Origin: Mortierella sp. BCC40632
Lineage: Eukaryota; Mortierellomycota; Mortierellomycetes; Mortierellales; Mortierellaceae
Assembly (NCBI GenBank): GCA_011634665.1
Contig: WAEK01000020.1
Coordinates: 322,001-386,000 of the forward strand
Direction of reading: 5' to 3'
DNA: 64,000 nucleotides
Part shown: positions 36,376-49,579 of the stretch, in pieces
Numbering within the stretch: position 1 is the first letter of the stretch
How the letters are laid out: every line of letters starts with the position of its first letter
The notes under the pieces: generated by a model
What the model saw: the letters and a program-made list of their open reading frames with translations, nothing else
Databases searched by the model: none
Told to the model about the DNA's origin: nothing
Made by a program: the position numbers and the translations under genes

Positions 36376-37930
36376 ATGGACATCACTCTCGAGTCTCTAG
36401 GCCTTGCCACACTGAGGCTTCACTGGGCAACACTCCTCGGCTCAGCCCTCGCCTGTAACCTCATCTGCAAACTCTCCCAGGCCATCTCGCCAGTCCTCTT
36501 CCCAGGAACCTATCCAAAGCTGCAAGGATCTCGACGCCTCAATTGGGATGGTTCGTTGCATTCATTCATTTCATTTCATTCGTTCCTCAACTGTGGCCTG
36601 GCCAATGCTCCTCAATAAGGCCCATGTATTGATCAGCCATGTACCATTGCCGCCATCTCTCGTCATCATTAGTCCATGTAGTGTCAACAGTCCATGCAGT
36701 CTCAATTGTATGTCTCTCTGTACCTCTGCTGTGGAACGAGACACTTTTGCAGGACAAGGTCTTTGGATACGACTACCAAGCCGGACAAGTCTACGCCGTC
36801 GCCTGCGGGTAAAACTAATCACGAAAGCGTACCATGCTCTTTTTGGGGCACTCTTTTGTATTTCTGCTGAACAATCCTATCGAGCAAACATATATACACA
36901 CACAAAAAAAAAAACAACAACACATATTTCGAACATACCAGCCCTGTTCTGTTCTGTTACAAGCAGAGCATCTTTTTTCACACGAACAACTGCACACATC
37001 GCATGCGCGCTTCGCGCTTCGCGCTCATTGCAAACTGCCTATTTTGTCAATTCTGTCACTAGCTACTTCTTGTGGGACTCGATCCACAGTATCCGCCATG
37101 TGAAGGACTTTGGACTCGGATTTGTCTTCCATGGTCTCTGTTCTTTTGGCGTGTTCATATTTTCGTTTGTAAGTTTGAGGCTGTGCGACATTCGGACCCG
37201 ATCTGACTTTTTTTTTTTTTTTTTTTTTTCCAATGCAACTGATCACAACCCCCTCTCTCTCCCTTTTCCTATTGTGGATCATAGAGACCGTTCTTGATGT
37301 ATTATGGAAGTGTCTTCCTAATGTTTGAACTGAGCACGCCGTTCCTGAACATTCATTGGTATAAGACAAAACCTAGGGCTACATTCCTGTTTTCTGTCGT
37401 AAAAAGAAGAAACACTATCGCTTCTTCCACTAACACACACAAACTCTCTCTCTCTCCACTCACACACTTTATCTTTTTTACTCTCTTACTGATACATGCA
37501 TCAAGGTTCATGGTAAGACTTCGAATAGTACTCGGATATATTCGAAAAAAAGAAAGATTTGTTGGAATCTGGCTAACAAAAAACCCCCCTTTGTGGCACC
37601 TGTTTCTCTATTTTGGTGCATCTTTTCTAGGACAAGACTGGCTTGACAGGGACACCTCTTCAACTAGTCAATGGCGTTATTCTCTTGACCGTCTTCCTTT
37701 TCGCCAGGATATTCTTTGGCATCTACATGTCCTACCAGACCTATATCTCTGTTATGGCAGTCATTGATAGAGTCCCAACACATCTCCTGGTGGTCTATGG
37801 AGCGGCCAACGTTGTCCTCAATACGTTGAATATCTACTGGTTCTACAAGATGATCGAATCCTTAACAAAGAGATTCAAGCCAGCCAAAGTACGCGCCGCA
37901 GCTGTTGTCTCGGACAAGAAGAAGGCTTGA
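36376..37930 (+). CDS. TLC-domain membrane protein (TLCD4/TMEM56-like)
   Basis: TLC (TRAM-LAG1-CLN8) proteins are multi-pass ER/endomembrane proteins, some acting on lipids. Exons 36376-36550, 36673-36808, 37063-37168, 37285-37358, 37506-37512, 37631-37930; 265 aa. Seen: NWDVHVVSTVHAVSIV (TLC signature NW..R/H.VSTxHA), YFLWDSIHS, FGLGFVFHGL, LMFELSTPFLNIHWFMDKTG, and several hydrophobic helices, ending in basic KKKA, a possible ER-retrieval-like dilysine tail. Exon 5 is only 7 nt (GTTCATG) and codes part of W plus F and M; without it the last exon is out of frame and meets a stop. Subfunction (ceramide synthase or not) is undecided; the Lag1 motif is not evident. Confidence 0.88.
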
Positions 37931-38187
37931 ATAGAATCGACAAGAGAAACCAGAGAGATTAGATAGTTAAATAGGAAGAAGTGTTGGGCATTTGTTCCTG
38001 ATTAGAATGCTTGGGACAAAGTTAAGTAAAGGGTCAAGCCATCCCACGCGAGACTGCTGCTGTTAAAAATAAAAAAGTGAGCATCGTTGCCCAGGTAGAG
38101 GAAGAGGAGGCTCGAGACTCGCTTTATTGGAAACTGGGTAACCAGACGGTCACTCAACAGTGAACTTTTTGTACTACGGCTCCCTTC

Positions 38188-38564
38188 TTATTTAGCCTTT
38201 CTTCGGAAAGAAGATCCTATTCGTCCCATGGATGCAATGAAAGAGGGTTCATTAATAACAGTACATAACAGAAAGGACCGATACAACAGATGCCACGCAA
38301 GTGGAAATGAAGAAAAAAAAACCCCCCTCCTCACATACCCTCCGTGAGTCTAGCCAGACCACCTGTAGGCTGCGAGAGGACAGAGCTACACTTGGGGCAG
38401 CTCACGACGGTATCCGCGTGAGAGTAAAGTGGAGTGATGAGCTGGCATCCAGCACACTTAACGTCCATGTAAAACGAGTTTGGGCTTTGGACGATGCGCT
38501 TCAGCTTGTGAGTTCTAGCCTCAGTCGCTTGCGAAGGGTTGAGGATGTCTTCAGCGAGGGTCAT
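38188..38564 (-). CDS. RPS27: 40S ribosomal protein eS27
   Basis: Small-subunit zinc-ribbon protein. Exons 38564-38339 and 38216-38188, 84 aa. Zinc ligands C37, C40, C56 and C59 in KCAGC and SCPKC are intact, followed by [14 protein letters not shown]. The last exon adds only GSSFRRKAK, matching the family's FRRK end. Start [11 protein letters not shown] fits the family's M-x-L-x-x-D-L-L-x-P. It is transcribed divergently from the THYN1-like gene. Confidence 0.95.
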
Positions 38565-38684
38565 GGTCTTTTGAGTAGAAGGGAACCACTAGATGATGGA
38601 GAGTGTAAAAGAAAGCGTTTCTTTTCTTTTTTTTTTCAGGTAAAGAGTGAAAGGTGGGTGAAGTGGGAGGAAGTGTACAGTGGG

Positions 38685-38719
<35 letters not shown>

Positions 38720-39041
38720 AAGACGCAATTTTTTTTTTCTCTCTCTCTCTTGGACCCTCTCGCTGCGGCAAGTTGCCTGCGGAATTTAGCAATGCCTTTT
38801 GCGCCACTAACCTTTTTGTTCCAAAAGAAATAAGGGTGGCTAACGGAAGCAAGCAAGGGGGGACGGCTCTCTTCCTTCTCATTCAAAAAAAAAAAAAAAA
38901 AAAAAGAAAAAAAGGGATGCAGACCCGATCTAAGCGACGCGTGCAGGATGAACCTGCAGCAACAGCAGAGTCTCTTGCCAAAGTAATTGTCTTCATCCTG
39001 TCCATCAACTCTTGTCTTGCTCAATAGAGCTAGCCAATGCC
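38565..39041. promoter_or_regulatory. Shared divergent promoter of eS27 and THYN1-like gene
   Basis: 477 bases between two start codons pointing away from each other. Contains T and GA/CT tracts (38625-38636, 38690-38720) and an A run at 38886-38905. No TATA box seen; pyrimidine-rich leader on the eS27 side, as usual for ribosomal protein genes. Confidence 0.55.
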
Positions 39042-40010
39042 ATGAGAATCTCTACTCTGTTGATGCGGTCTAATCCTTCCTTGCTCCATGTCCTCAAGAC
39101 ACAGATTCCAAAGGAGGCGCCTTCAAAAGCCAAAAAAGTCAAGACCAGCCCCAAGACAGCAGCCGTAGCAAACCCCAAAGATAACCAATCTAAACCAACC
39201 CAGGATAACAAGGGCGGCACCAATGGCTTGGAGGAAATCAGCACCTGGCTTATGAAGTCAGAGCCTGACACGTTTAGCATCGACGATCTGATCAACTCGA
39301 AAGACTCTACATCGCACTGGGAAGGCGTGGTAAGCTTTTTGATCATTTGTCTAGTGAATCTTGTTGCTCCCGGCTTGAACTCGGTTCTCTAATGTCGACA
39401 AAATCTCTTGTTTAAAGCGGAACCATGAGGCCAAGAACCTGATGAAGAATAATATGCGAGTGGGTCACAATGTCTTTTTCTACCACTCTAATACAAAGGA
39501 ACCTGGCATTGTCGGTAAGATAGAATGTCCTGAATGCAAAAATACAAGTGAGAGAAGCCTATTTTTCTTTTTTTTTTTTTTTTTTTTTTCTTAATCATTG
39601 AGCTTCATCACTACCACCGTAGCGATGGCAACCATTGCCAAGGAGGCATACCCTGATCACTTTGCCTTTGATCCAAAGAGCCCTTACTATGATGAAAAGT
39701 CGTCCAAGGATGATCCACGCTGGTTTATGGTGAGAATTCATGCTGCCAATGAACACGCCTTCACGTAAAAACAATGTCGTCAAAGCGACTCATGGAGTTC
39801 AATGTATGTGCTTGAATATATTAGGTCGATGTCAAATTTGCCCGTAAACTTAAGAGGACCTTGACGCTCAAGGAACTACAAATGTACAAGAACAAGGAGC
39901 TCGTGGACATGAAGCTTTTAACCCGCGGACGACTCTCTGTTCAACCCGTAACAGACAAAGAGCGTGATTTTATCCTGAGCCTAGAGCAGAAACAAGTTGA
40001 TGAAGAGTAA
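39042..40010 (+). CDS. EVE-domain protein, THYN1-like
   Basis: EVE domains bind modified nucleic-acid bases; THYN1 (thymocyte nuclear protein 1) is its animal form. Exons 39042-39329, 39418-39514, 39623-39729, 39825-40010; 225 aa. Seen: TWLMKSEPDTFSIDDL opening the domain at about 68, HWEGVRNHEAKN across intron 1, MRVGHNVFFYHSN, VDVKFARKLKR and the closing GRLSVQPVTDKERDFIL. The first 60 residues are basic and S/T/P-rich (MRISTLLMRSNPS), possibly a mitochondrial or nuclear targeting region; the first in-frame ATG was chosen. Intron 2 has a T run before the acceptor. Converges with the TrhO-like gene 226 bases downstream. Confidence 0.92.
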
Positions 40011-40236
40011 CAACTGCAGATGCAATTGTCAATAATGGCCTACTGTTGTTTTGCACATTTTATCCCTTCCAACAGCCTTACTAAAATGTGATCTTGTGTC
40101 TGATTGCGATTGCGGACCAAATCCACCCGCCCTAATAAATGCGATGGTCTCACTTGCTCCACTGCTTGTTACTTCAAGATACCCTTTTTTTTTTAATTCC
40201 TCAAAATGGTTACTACTCTATTAATCTATTGTATCA

Positions 40237-41867
40237 TCAAGCAGCTTTAGGAACCTCTGATCTAAGCAAATTTCCTGGTCGGACCTGGGTATGATAATCA
40301 TAAGGCTTCGAAAGACCTGGTCCCGTGCCAACAGTAATCGCTTCATGACATTCCGGTCCACAAGTATTATGCCACTTTTGTTGACAGCTAGGGCACTGGA
40401 TAAACAAAGAATGGCACCGTGTATTGGCACAATTCGTAATGTTGTCATGAGGACTGTTGCACTGGTGACAGTGACTGATCACATCCTCCGTGATTCTTTC
40501 GCCTCTTCTACCGTCGAATGTAAAGTTCTTTCCGACAAAATGAGACTTGAGCTCTGGATTCTCTTTGATATAACGACCGTAACTTGTGATGCCGCCCTTC
40601 AACTATATGCATAATAAAGATCAAGGAATAGTGCGCAAAGTGAGCCTCCCTGCGGTCGTGGAAAAAAAAAAAAAAAAAAAAAAAAGGTATTACTTCCACA
40701 CGACTTACCATTTTGACATCTTTAAAGCCCTTCTGTCGTAGATAGCGCCCAGAGACGCTGCAGCGGATACCACCTGTACAGACCATTAGGACTTCCTTTT
40801 CCTTATCCCGCCCTTCCAAAAGCTCATCTAAAAGATCCATGTTTTGTTTAAACGTAGTGCAATCCATTTTGACCGCAGTCTTGAAAGTCCCGACTTCACT
40901 AATAGGAGTGAAAAGAAGTAAGAAAAGAGAGAGAGAGAGAGAGAGAGAGACGATTTAGAGTCGAGTATGCTCAATATATGGCGACGAAATGTCCAAATCG
41001 AAAGCGACCGTCTCTAAAAAAAAAGGCATAATCCTAGCAAAACTCGGATCAGATTTCATACTTTTCAAAATGATTCCTCATATCAACCAATAGAGCACTC
41101 TCTCCAACTTGATCCAAACGTTGATGGAATTCACTTGGTTCAAGATACTGAGGGATATCTGCATCCTCAATACTCCAAGTTCCATGTCGACCATCTGCCA
41201 CCAGTTGTTTCTTGACCGCTACCTTGAGTTTTCGAAACACTCTCTCTCCTGGCTTTTCACACGAAAAGTTCCAAATGGCTCCATCAGGTCCCTTCCCGAA
41301 TCGATCCATGACCAAAGTTTGAAGTATAGATTGCATCTTTTCAACATGTTGTACTGGTGCACAGAGATGTAGGTTGATACCATCCTTGGCCAAATAAATC
41401 CGTCCCGTAATCTCAAATGGAATCAATTGTAAAAAGATCTCGTCACGAAGATCCTCCAGTTGGTCCATAGGTAAAGGTATGACGGTGTAAAAAGTCAAGG
41501 TTTGATGGAGTTGACCTGGAGGTGGAGGGCCAGGAGGCACATACCGGATCGGAGGTCGAGAATAACCAGGTGAGGAATCGATTTCTTGAGCTTGTGAATG
41601 GTTCCAACAAACTCTATAGGAAAAAGATGTATTGGGCTTGAACACCACAGAAGGTAGACTTCCCAACAGTCGAGAGTTGTAAAATAGCCTATCCCCTTTT
41701 CCTAGTGAATTCGGATTTTTTGTTGTTCCTGAAGTAAACAGACGAATCAAGGCACTATTGGATCGAGAACCATGCATGGTCGTCTCCTTTGTAACACCAT
41801 TCCAAAGACTGCTACATCCATTCAGTCCCTTGAGTCCAAGTCTACAAAGTCGCTGAGAAGTCTGCAT
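40237..41867 (-). CDS. TrhO/TSTD2-type rhodanese, probable tRNA-U34 hydroxylation enzyme, organelle-targeted
   Basis: Bacterial TrhO (YceA) makes 5-hydroxyuridine at tRNA position 34; eukaryotic relatives are TSTD2-like. Exons 41867-41062, 40898-40709, 40602-40237; 453 aa. Seen: about 120-residue R/S/T-rich, weakly conserved N-terminus MQTSQRLCRLGLKGLNGCSS resembling a mitochondrial presequence; N-terminal acylphosphatase-like domain LTFYTVIPL...GRIYLAKDGINLHL; rhodanese domain with active loop VCTGGIRCSVSG (Cys309, Cys315); and C-terminal cysteine pairs CHQCNSP, CANTRC, CPSCQQKWHNTCGPEC that probably bind zinc. The first stretch of coding sequence is preceded by the second tRNA-Glu block within 140 bp. 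Introns of 163 and 106 nt; the second holds a T run on the coding strand. Confidence 0.87.
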
Positions 41868-42001
41868 GGTCAATGTTGCCGAAATGTCGGAAGACTAAAA
41901 AGAGATCTTTAGCTCGTTCGATCAGGAAGCCGAGAAGTAAATCGGCAAGAAGCGCTGTTGAGCAGTCAGATCCAAAAAAGTGGAAAAAGCAAAAAGGAAT
42001 G

Positions 42002-42073
42002 TTCCCAGTCCGGGAATCGAACCCGGGCCTTGTCGGTGAGAGCGACAAATCCTGACCTCTGGACCAACTAGGA
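42002..42073 (-). tRNA. tRNA-Glu (anticodon CTC), second copy
   Basis: 72 nt, identical base for base to the tRNA at 8144-8215, same orientation, with intact acceptor stem and B box. Downstream on its strand, runs of T (from AAAAAAG at 41974-41981) can end transcription. It sits upstream of the TrhO-like gene's start codon. Confidence 0.9.
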
Positions 42074-42323
42074 ATTTCTTGTTATATGATGACGAACTGG
42101 CACCTACCCATTCATCCAATGCTTATTTCCAAACAAATAATTTATTTCCTAGCATAATTGGGATGCTGGTTCCTTTGAGTTCTTTGAGTGGTGGCAACGG
42201 GGCCACACAGGGTGGATGACAAACAAACAGCCGCTTATGCGAATTTTAGTGGTTGAGCCTAGGTGCTTAGAGACTAGAGTCAGATAGTTTCCATTCGAGT
42301 GGAATCCCGATTATGGTGCCTGG
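42074..42323. repeat. tRNA-Glu-linked 250-bp repeat, copy 2
   Basis: Counterpart of 8216-8464, beginning at the tRNA 5' edge and ending at a homopolymer (T here). Conserved islands at 42144-42160, 42191-42205 and 42305-42320; the rest is diverged while the tRNAs stay identical. No open frame. Confidence 0.8.
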
Positions 42324-42741
42324 TTTTTTTTTTTTTTTTTTTTTTCAACCTGGCGCATGGGGTCTTAGTTGAAGAGATTTTCCCAAGCAATGGTAGCTTC
42401 TTGACAATGGCTAACAGTCATTGTGCACGACCAGGTCACTTCTTATAGTCTAAGAAGGATATCTATCGCGAAGAACTAGCTGCTTTTGCTTGTACCTGAA
42501 CAACTGCCTGCTTTAAAAAAAAAAAAAAAAAGCCGCTTTTAGGGGGCAGGCTTACAAGCTATTAGCCATGACCATGGCCTCACCCTGGCGCGCTAGCGGG
42601 TGGTAGGAACATTCAAGTGTAGAATCTAGTTTATCACGCTCTTTCCGAGATGATATCAGGGATGGGTGTGTGTCAGGGCCAGCCTTAGTCTCCGCTACCA
42701 CTTTTTTCTTTTCTTTTCTTTTCTTTTTTTGTTTTTTTTCA

Positions 42742-42791
<50 letters not shown>

Positions 42792-43500
42792 TTTCTTTCT
42801 CTCTGAGAACACCCAGCACACCGCTTCTATATCCTATTTTTTCCCCCATCCAATTGAACGTTCAACAGGCTGGGTGCTTGATAGACTGGTCAACATACAG
42901 AAGATAGCAGAGGGTGTCTTACGGCCTCCTCTGTGTCTCCCTCCTTTCTCCGTTAGACTCTCAGCACTACGCAGGATCTCCACGTGGAAGGGTCTATCTC
43001 CTTGATAGGAAGAGTACGAAAGAAATACTTTTGTGTGGTCAGCCCATTTGCGCTGCACGGGTTTTTGTAGGAAGCAGAGGAGAAGGAAGGGTCGCCAATG
43101 AAGTGGTTTCTACTGACCACGAAGCCAAGCTTCAGCTTATGAAGAGGTGTCAATCTCGACACCGCTCCTTTCGAGTGTGATTCGAATGTCTCCAAGAGGG
43201 AAAAAAAAAAGAGGTGCTCTCCCCCCCCCAGTCCATCCCCGTAGCACCCCTGACACAGACAAGAATACGGCTCCATGCTAGGATGATTTATGTGTAAGAG
43301 CACAAAAGACAAGAGATTCACGATGACTCTTTTTGGTCCTCGGTCCCTTTTCTTTTTCTCTCTTTCTCTCTCTTTCTCTCTCTCCTCACTCCTCTTTCTT
43401 CCTTCTCCACATTCTCCTTTGTTCCAGCCTTATCCCTTCACTTTGTCTTTCCTTGTTGCCACCTCCAACACTCCCTCACCTCAAATTTCCTCTATTCACC
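42324..43500. other. Intergenic with repeat relic and CT tracts
   Basis: 42406-42432 weakly repeats the 8579-8601 relic (shared cattgtgca-gacc core). A run 42514-42530, CT tract 42739-42788, and a CT-rich leader 43350-43480 directly before the phosphatase ATG. Frames within are CT-derived. Confidence 0.5.
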
Positions 43501-44848
43501 ATGCTTTCCTCGATTTCATCCACGACTGCAAACCGCCTTATTGTCTTCGACTTTGACTGGACTCTAGTCGATACCGACTCGGACCATTGGGTTTTTGAAC
43601 ATCTCTGCGAAGAGCTCTACCAAGAGCAATTGGAGGCTGCTGGCAAAGTTCAATGGACAGATCTCCAGTAAGGACTACATACACTTGATTTTTTTTATTA
43701 CCCATGCAGTTCGTGCACGAGCCAACCTGTCTTCTCCTTCAATGAATACTGGGTATTACCTTTTAGGCAGCGACTCTTGGGCGAGCTTTTCAAGAGAGGC
43801 GTCTCTAGAGACGATATCGAATCCACCTTGAGCAGAGCGCCTTTTGTAAGCGGTCTGGTCCTCGGCTTGCTGCGTTGAAACGACTTTATGTTTGCCGAGC
43901 AAACTTTTTTAACTTGGATCCCCCCCCCCTCCGTCCCCTCTCCCTTCTCTTCCTCCCACACTCTACCATGAATAGGCTCCCGAGATGATCGAAGCCCTTC
44001 AGCTAATGAAGACGACTGGCGCAGAGCTCTACATTCTTTCTGACGCCAACACAGTCTATATCGAGACCATTCTAAAGGTTAGTATCCTTTTTCTTTTTTT
44101 AGAGAGCTTGTTGCTTGGTTGTCATCTCAACATCAGGTCATCACGATCCGTATTGCTTACTCGAAAGGAATGGAAACTGGCTCTCTCTACCTTGCCCCCC
44201 CCATCGTCCCTTATTCTGTTGCCACCTAGGCGTACAACATTCTCCAGCTCTTCTCGGGTATCATTACAAACCCGGCTGCCTTTGACGAAAGGGGACGGCT
44301 CAATGTTGTTCGATTCCATGGTTTGGACAAACAGCCTCATGGCTGCTCCTTGCCATGTCAGCCAAACTTGTGCAAAGGTCAAGAGCTCCAAAAGCTGATC
44401 GACTCCAAGGCTTGGGACCAGGTCGTTTACATGGGTGATTCAACCAATGACTTTTGTCCATCCACGCGTCTTGGAAGGTAAAAGAAAGAGAGAGAGAGAG
44501 AGAGAGAAAAAGGGATAACATATCTTTTGTAAGATGTAGCCAGTAGTATTCTGTGTCTCGATAGACAAGACGACCTTCCTAACGAACAAATTCTTCTCTC
44601 TTTTCCCCCTCCTTACCCTCACAAAAAGCAATGATGTCGTTCTAGCGCGTGCCAACCTTTTGCTCGAACATGAAATCCGTCAGAATCCTCAGTTGGTTCA
44701 AGCAAAAGTCCTTTACTGGTCATCAGCAAAGGATGTCCTTCAAATCACAAAGACTCTTCTAGAAAAATCCCATCCAGAGTCGCTTCCAATCCTCAGAAAT
44801 GTCAAGAATACAAACTCTACACTACGACCACAGACTGTTCAAGCTTAG
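43501..44848 (+). CDS. PHOSPHO-type HAD phosphatase
   Basis: HAD-superfamily phosphatase of the PHOSPHO1/PHOSPHO2 group (phosphoethanolamine/phosphocholine or pyridoxal phosphate substrates). Exons 43501-43667, 43767-43845, 43976-44077, 44230-44477, 44629-44848; 271 aa. Motif I is FDFDWTLVDTDSD with nucleophile D17 and acid D19; motif II is LYILSDANTVYIE; motif IV GDSTNDFCPS at about 185-194. A cysteine-bearing loop HGCSLPCQPNLCKG fits the family's CxxxxCPxNLCKG signature. ATG chosen at CACCATGC, consistent with the family start; earlier in-frame ATGs lie in CT repeat. Substrate cannot be decided. Confidence 0.9.
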
Positions 44849-44976
44849 ACTGCAAGCATTCTCCCCCTCCCCAGTCCTCCATTTGGATCACTTCTTCAGT
44901 CATTTTTCTCTCACTCCCCACTCTGCTTGAATTATTTCCTTTCTCCCGAGATCTCAGTTTTGTATATAGAATATTA

Positions 44977-44986
44977 ATAAATAAAA
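44977..44986 (+). terminator. Polyadenylation signal cluster
   Basis: AATAAATAAA and a further AATAAA a few bases on, about 130 bases past the phosphatase stop and before the convergent WDR5 gene. Confidence 0.5.
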
Positions 44987-45074
44987 ATCAATAAAAAAAA
45001 AAAATGAATGGTGTATATCATGCCCAGGGATCGGCACCAAATTAAGCTGTATTTTTTTTCTTGAAATCTACCGG

Positions 45075-47678
<2,604 letters not shown>

Positions 47679-49467
47679 ATGGAAGCATTAAGAGCCACGG
47701 TCGAATCCTTTTCCATCAAGTCAGGGGAGTCATGGTCCTACAAGGAGCTTGTTCTGGCATTCATTTCCATCATCTTTATCTGGGAAGAATATCTCAGGTA
47801 GGGAATACAAAACACATGATGATCACTTCTCCAGGTTACGTTGCTGCATAGCCCAGCACCGGATGCTCGATCCTATCCCCCTAATACGCTCTATTTATGC
47901 CTGTGTTGGACACACAAAGGTTGCGCCATTACCGAAAACTCTGCTCCAAGGAGCGTCCCAAGGCATTGAGTGAGCACGTCCCCGAAAATGAGTTCCTGAA
48001 AGCCCAAGCATATGGCCGTGACAAGACCCGCTTTCAGTTTGTCAAGTCGGTCTTTGAGCAGTCTCAGACGACGTTTGGCCTGATTTATGACTTTTTGCCT
48101 TGGCTGTGGACGGCCTCAGGCGATGTCATGTTGAGATCCCTGGGCTATGGCAGCGAGTACGAGGTTCGTGTGCAACACTATTTGTGCAACTCCGCCCAGC
48201 TTCGCCTTTGGAAAAAAAGGCTTGAAACTCATCTCACATTTGGTCTTTTTGGTCTTTTTTTTTTTTTTGTCCAAAACCTAGATCACACAATCTATCATCT
48301 TTGTCACTGCATTTGTGTTTATCTCGACGGTGCTCTCTATCCCATGGAGCCTTTACGAAACCTTTGTTATTGAGGAGCGCCATGGGTTCAACAAGCAGAC
48401 TCTCGGACTCTTCGTCAGCGACACCATCAAGTCGCTTTTGGTTTCCGCGGTCATCGGTGTCCCTTTCCTTGCAGGTTTCCTCAAGATCATCCAAATCTCC
48501 GGGGATAACTTTTACTTTTACGTCTGGGTTTTCATGTAACGTTCTTGACTACCAGCCCTATTTGACAATGTTGGATTTGCAATTTTTATTGAGACGGTCC
48601 TATAGGCAGACGAATACTTCTTCTAATCTCCACTTTTTTTATTTGTTTGTGATGGTTCTATAGTGTTGGCTTTCAACTGTTGATGGTCTCGATCTTCCCA
48701 ACCTTCATTCAGCCTTTGTTCAACAAGTTTACAACACTCCCTGAGGGCGAACTTCGTTCCATGATCGAAAGCTTGGCCAGCCGAATTCAATTCCCCTTGA
48801 CCAAGCTCTATGTGATTGACGGAAGCAAGCGCTCCGGGCACTCGAATGCTTACTTTTACGGCTTTTTCAAGAACAAGAGAATTGTCTTGTATGATACTTT
48901 GTTGGAGCACTCTACTAATGACGAGACCTGCGCTGTTCTCGGTAAGCCAATGTTTCTTGAAATATCTAGGACCAGATTTCACGACTCGTAATTCTGATCA
49001 AATTCTCCATTGTATTTTGATCCGCAGCTCATGAACTTGGACATTGGGCCTATAGCCACACACTCAAGATGTTGATCAGAGCGCAAGTTGAGCTCTTTGC
49101 CATTTTCTACCTTTTCTCTCAGGTGATCCATAACAAGGGTATGTTTGCATCCTTTGGATTCACGGATGCAATGCCAACTTTGATCGGTTTCCTGCTTTTC
49201 CAGTATCTTTACGTGCCTGTTGAAAGCGTTATGGGTTTTGTCAAGAACATTATCAGCCGTCGGTATGAATTCCAAGCCGATGCCTTTGCTCGTGACTTGG
49301 GCTATGCCAGCTCACTTTCCTCAGGCTTGATTAAGCTCCAGCTTAGCAATTTGGGCACAATGAACCCGGATTGGCTCTACTCGATGTATCATCGTTCTCA
49401 CCCAGAGCTTGTTGAACGGCTGAATGCCATCAATGGTCCCTCCTCCAAGACTGTCAAGACGGAGTAG
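47679..49467 (+). CDS. STE24: CAAX prenyl protease 1 (Ste24/ZMPSTE24)
   Basis: ER membrane zinc metalloprotease that cleaves prenylated CAAX proteins and fungal a-factor-like pheromones. Exons 47679-47797, 47920-48163, 48282-48535, 48664-48941, 49028-49467; 444 aa (yeast about 453). The zinc site HELGHW (300-305) is split by the last intron (A|H); the third ligand lies in [15 protein letters not shown] at about 379. Several membrane helices ([48 protein letters not shown]) fit the seven-pass topology. Also [13 protein letters not shown], a family hallmark. Start supported by [10 protein letters not shown] followed by the first helix. Confidence 0.95.
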
Positions 49468-49579
49468 AACACAATTGTTTTTTTCCCCCAAACTAAGGAG
49501 GACTAGAGTCAATTCACACAATAAACTCAAGGGTTTTACAGTCTATTGTATTCAAAAGGGCGTTTTTTTTTTATTCTCG

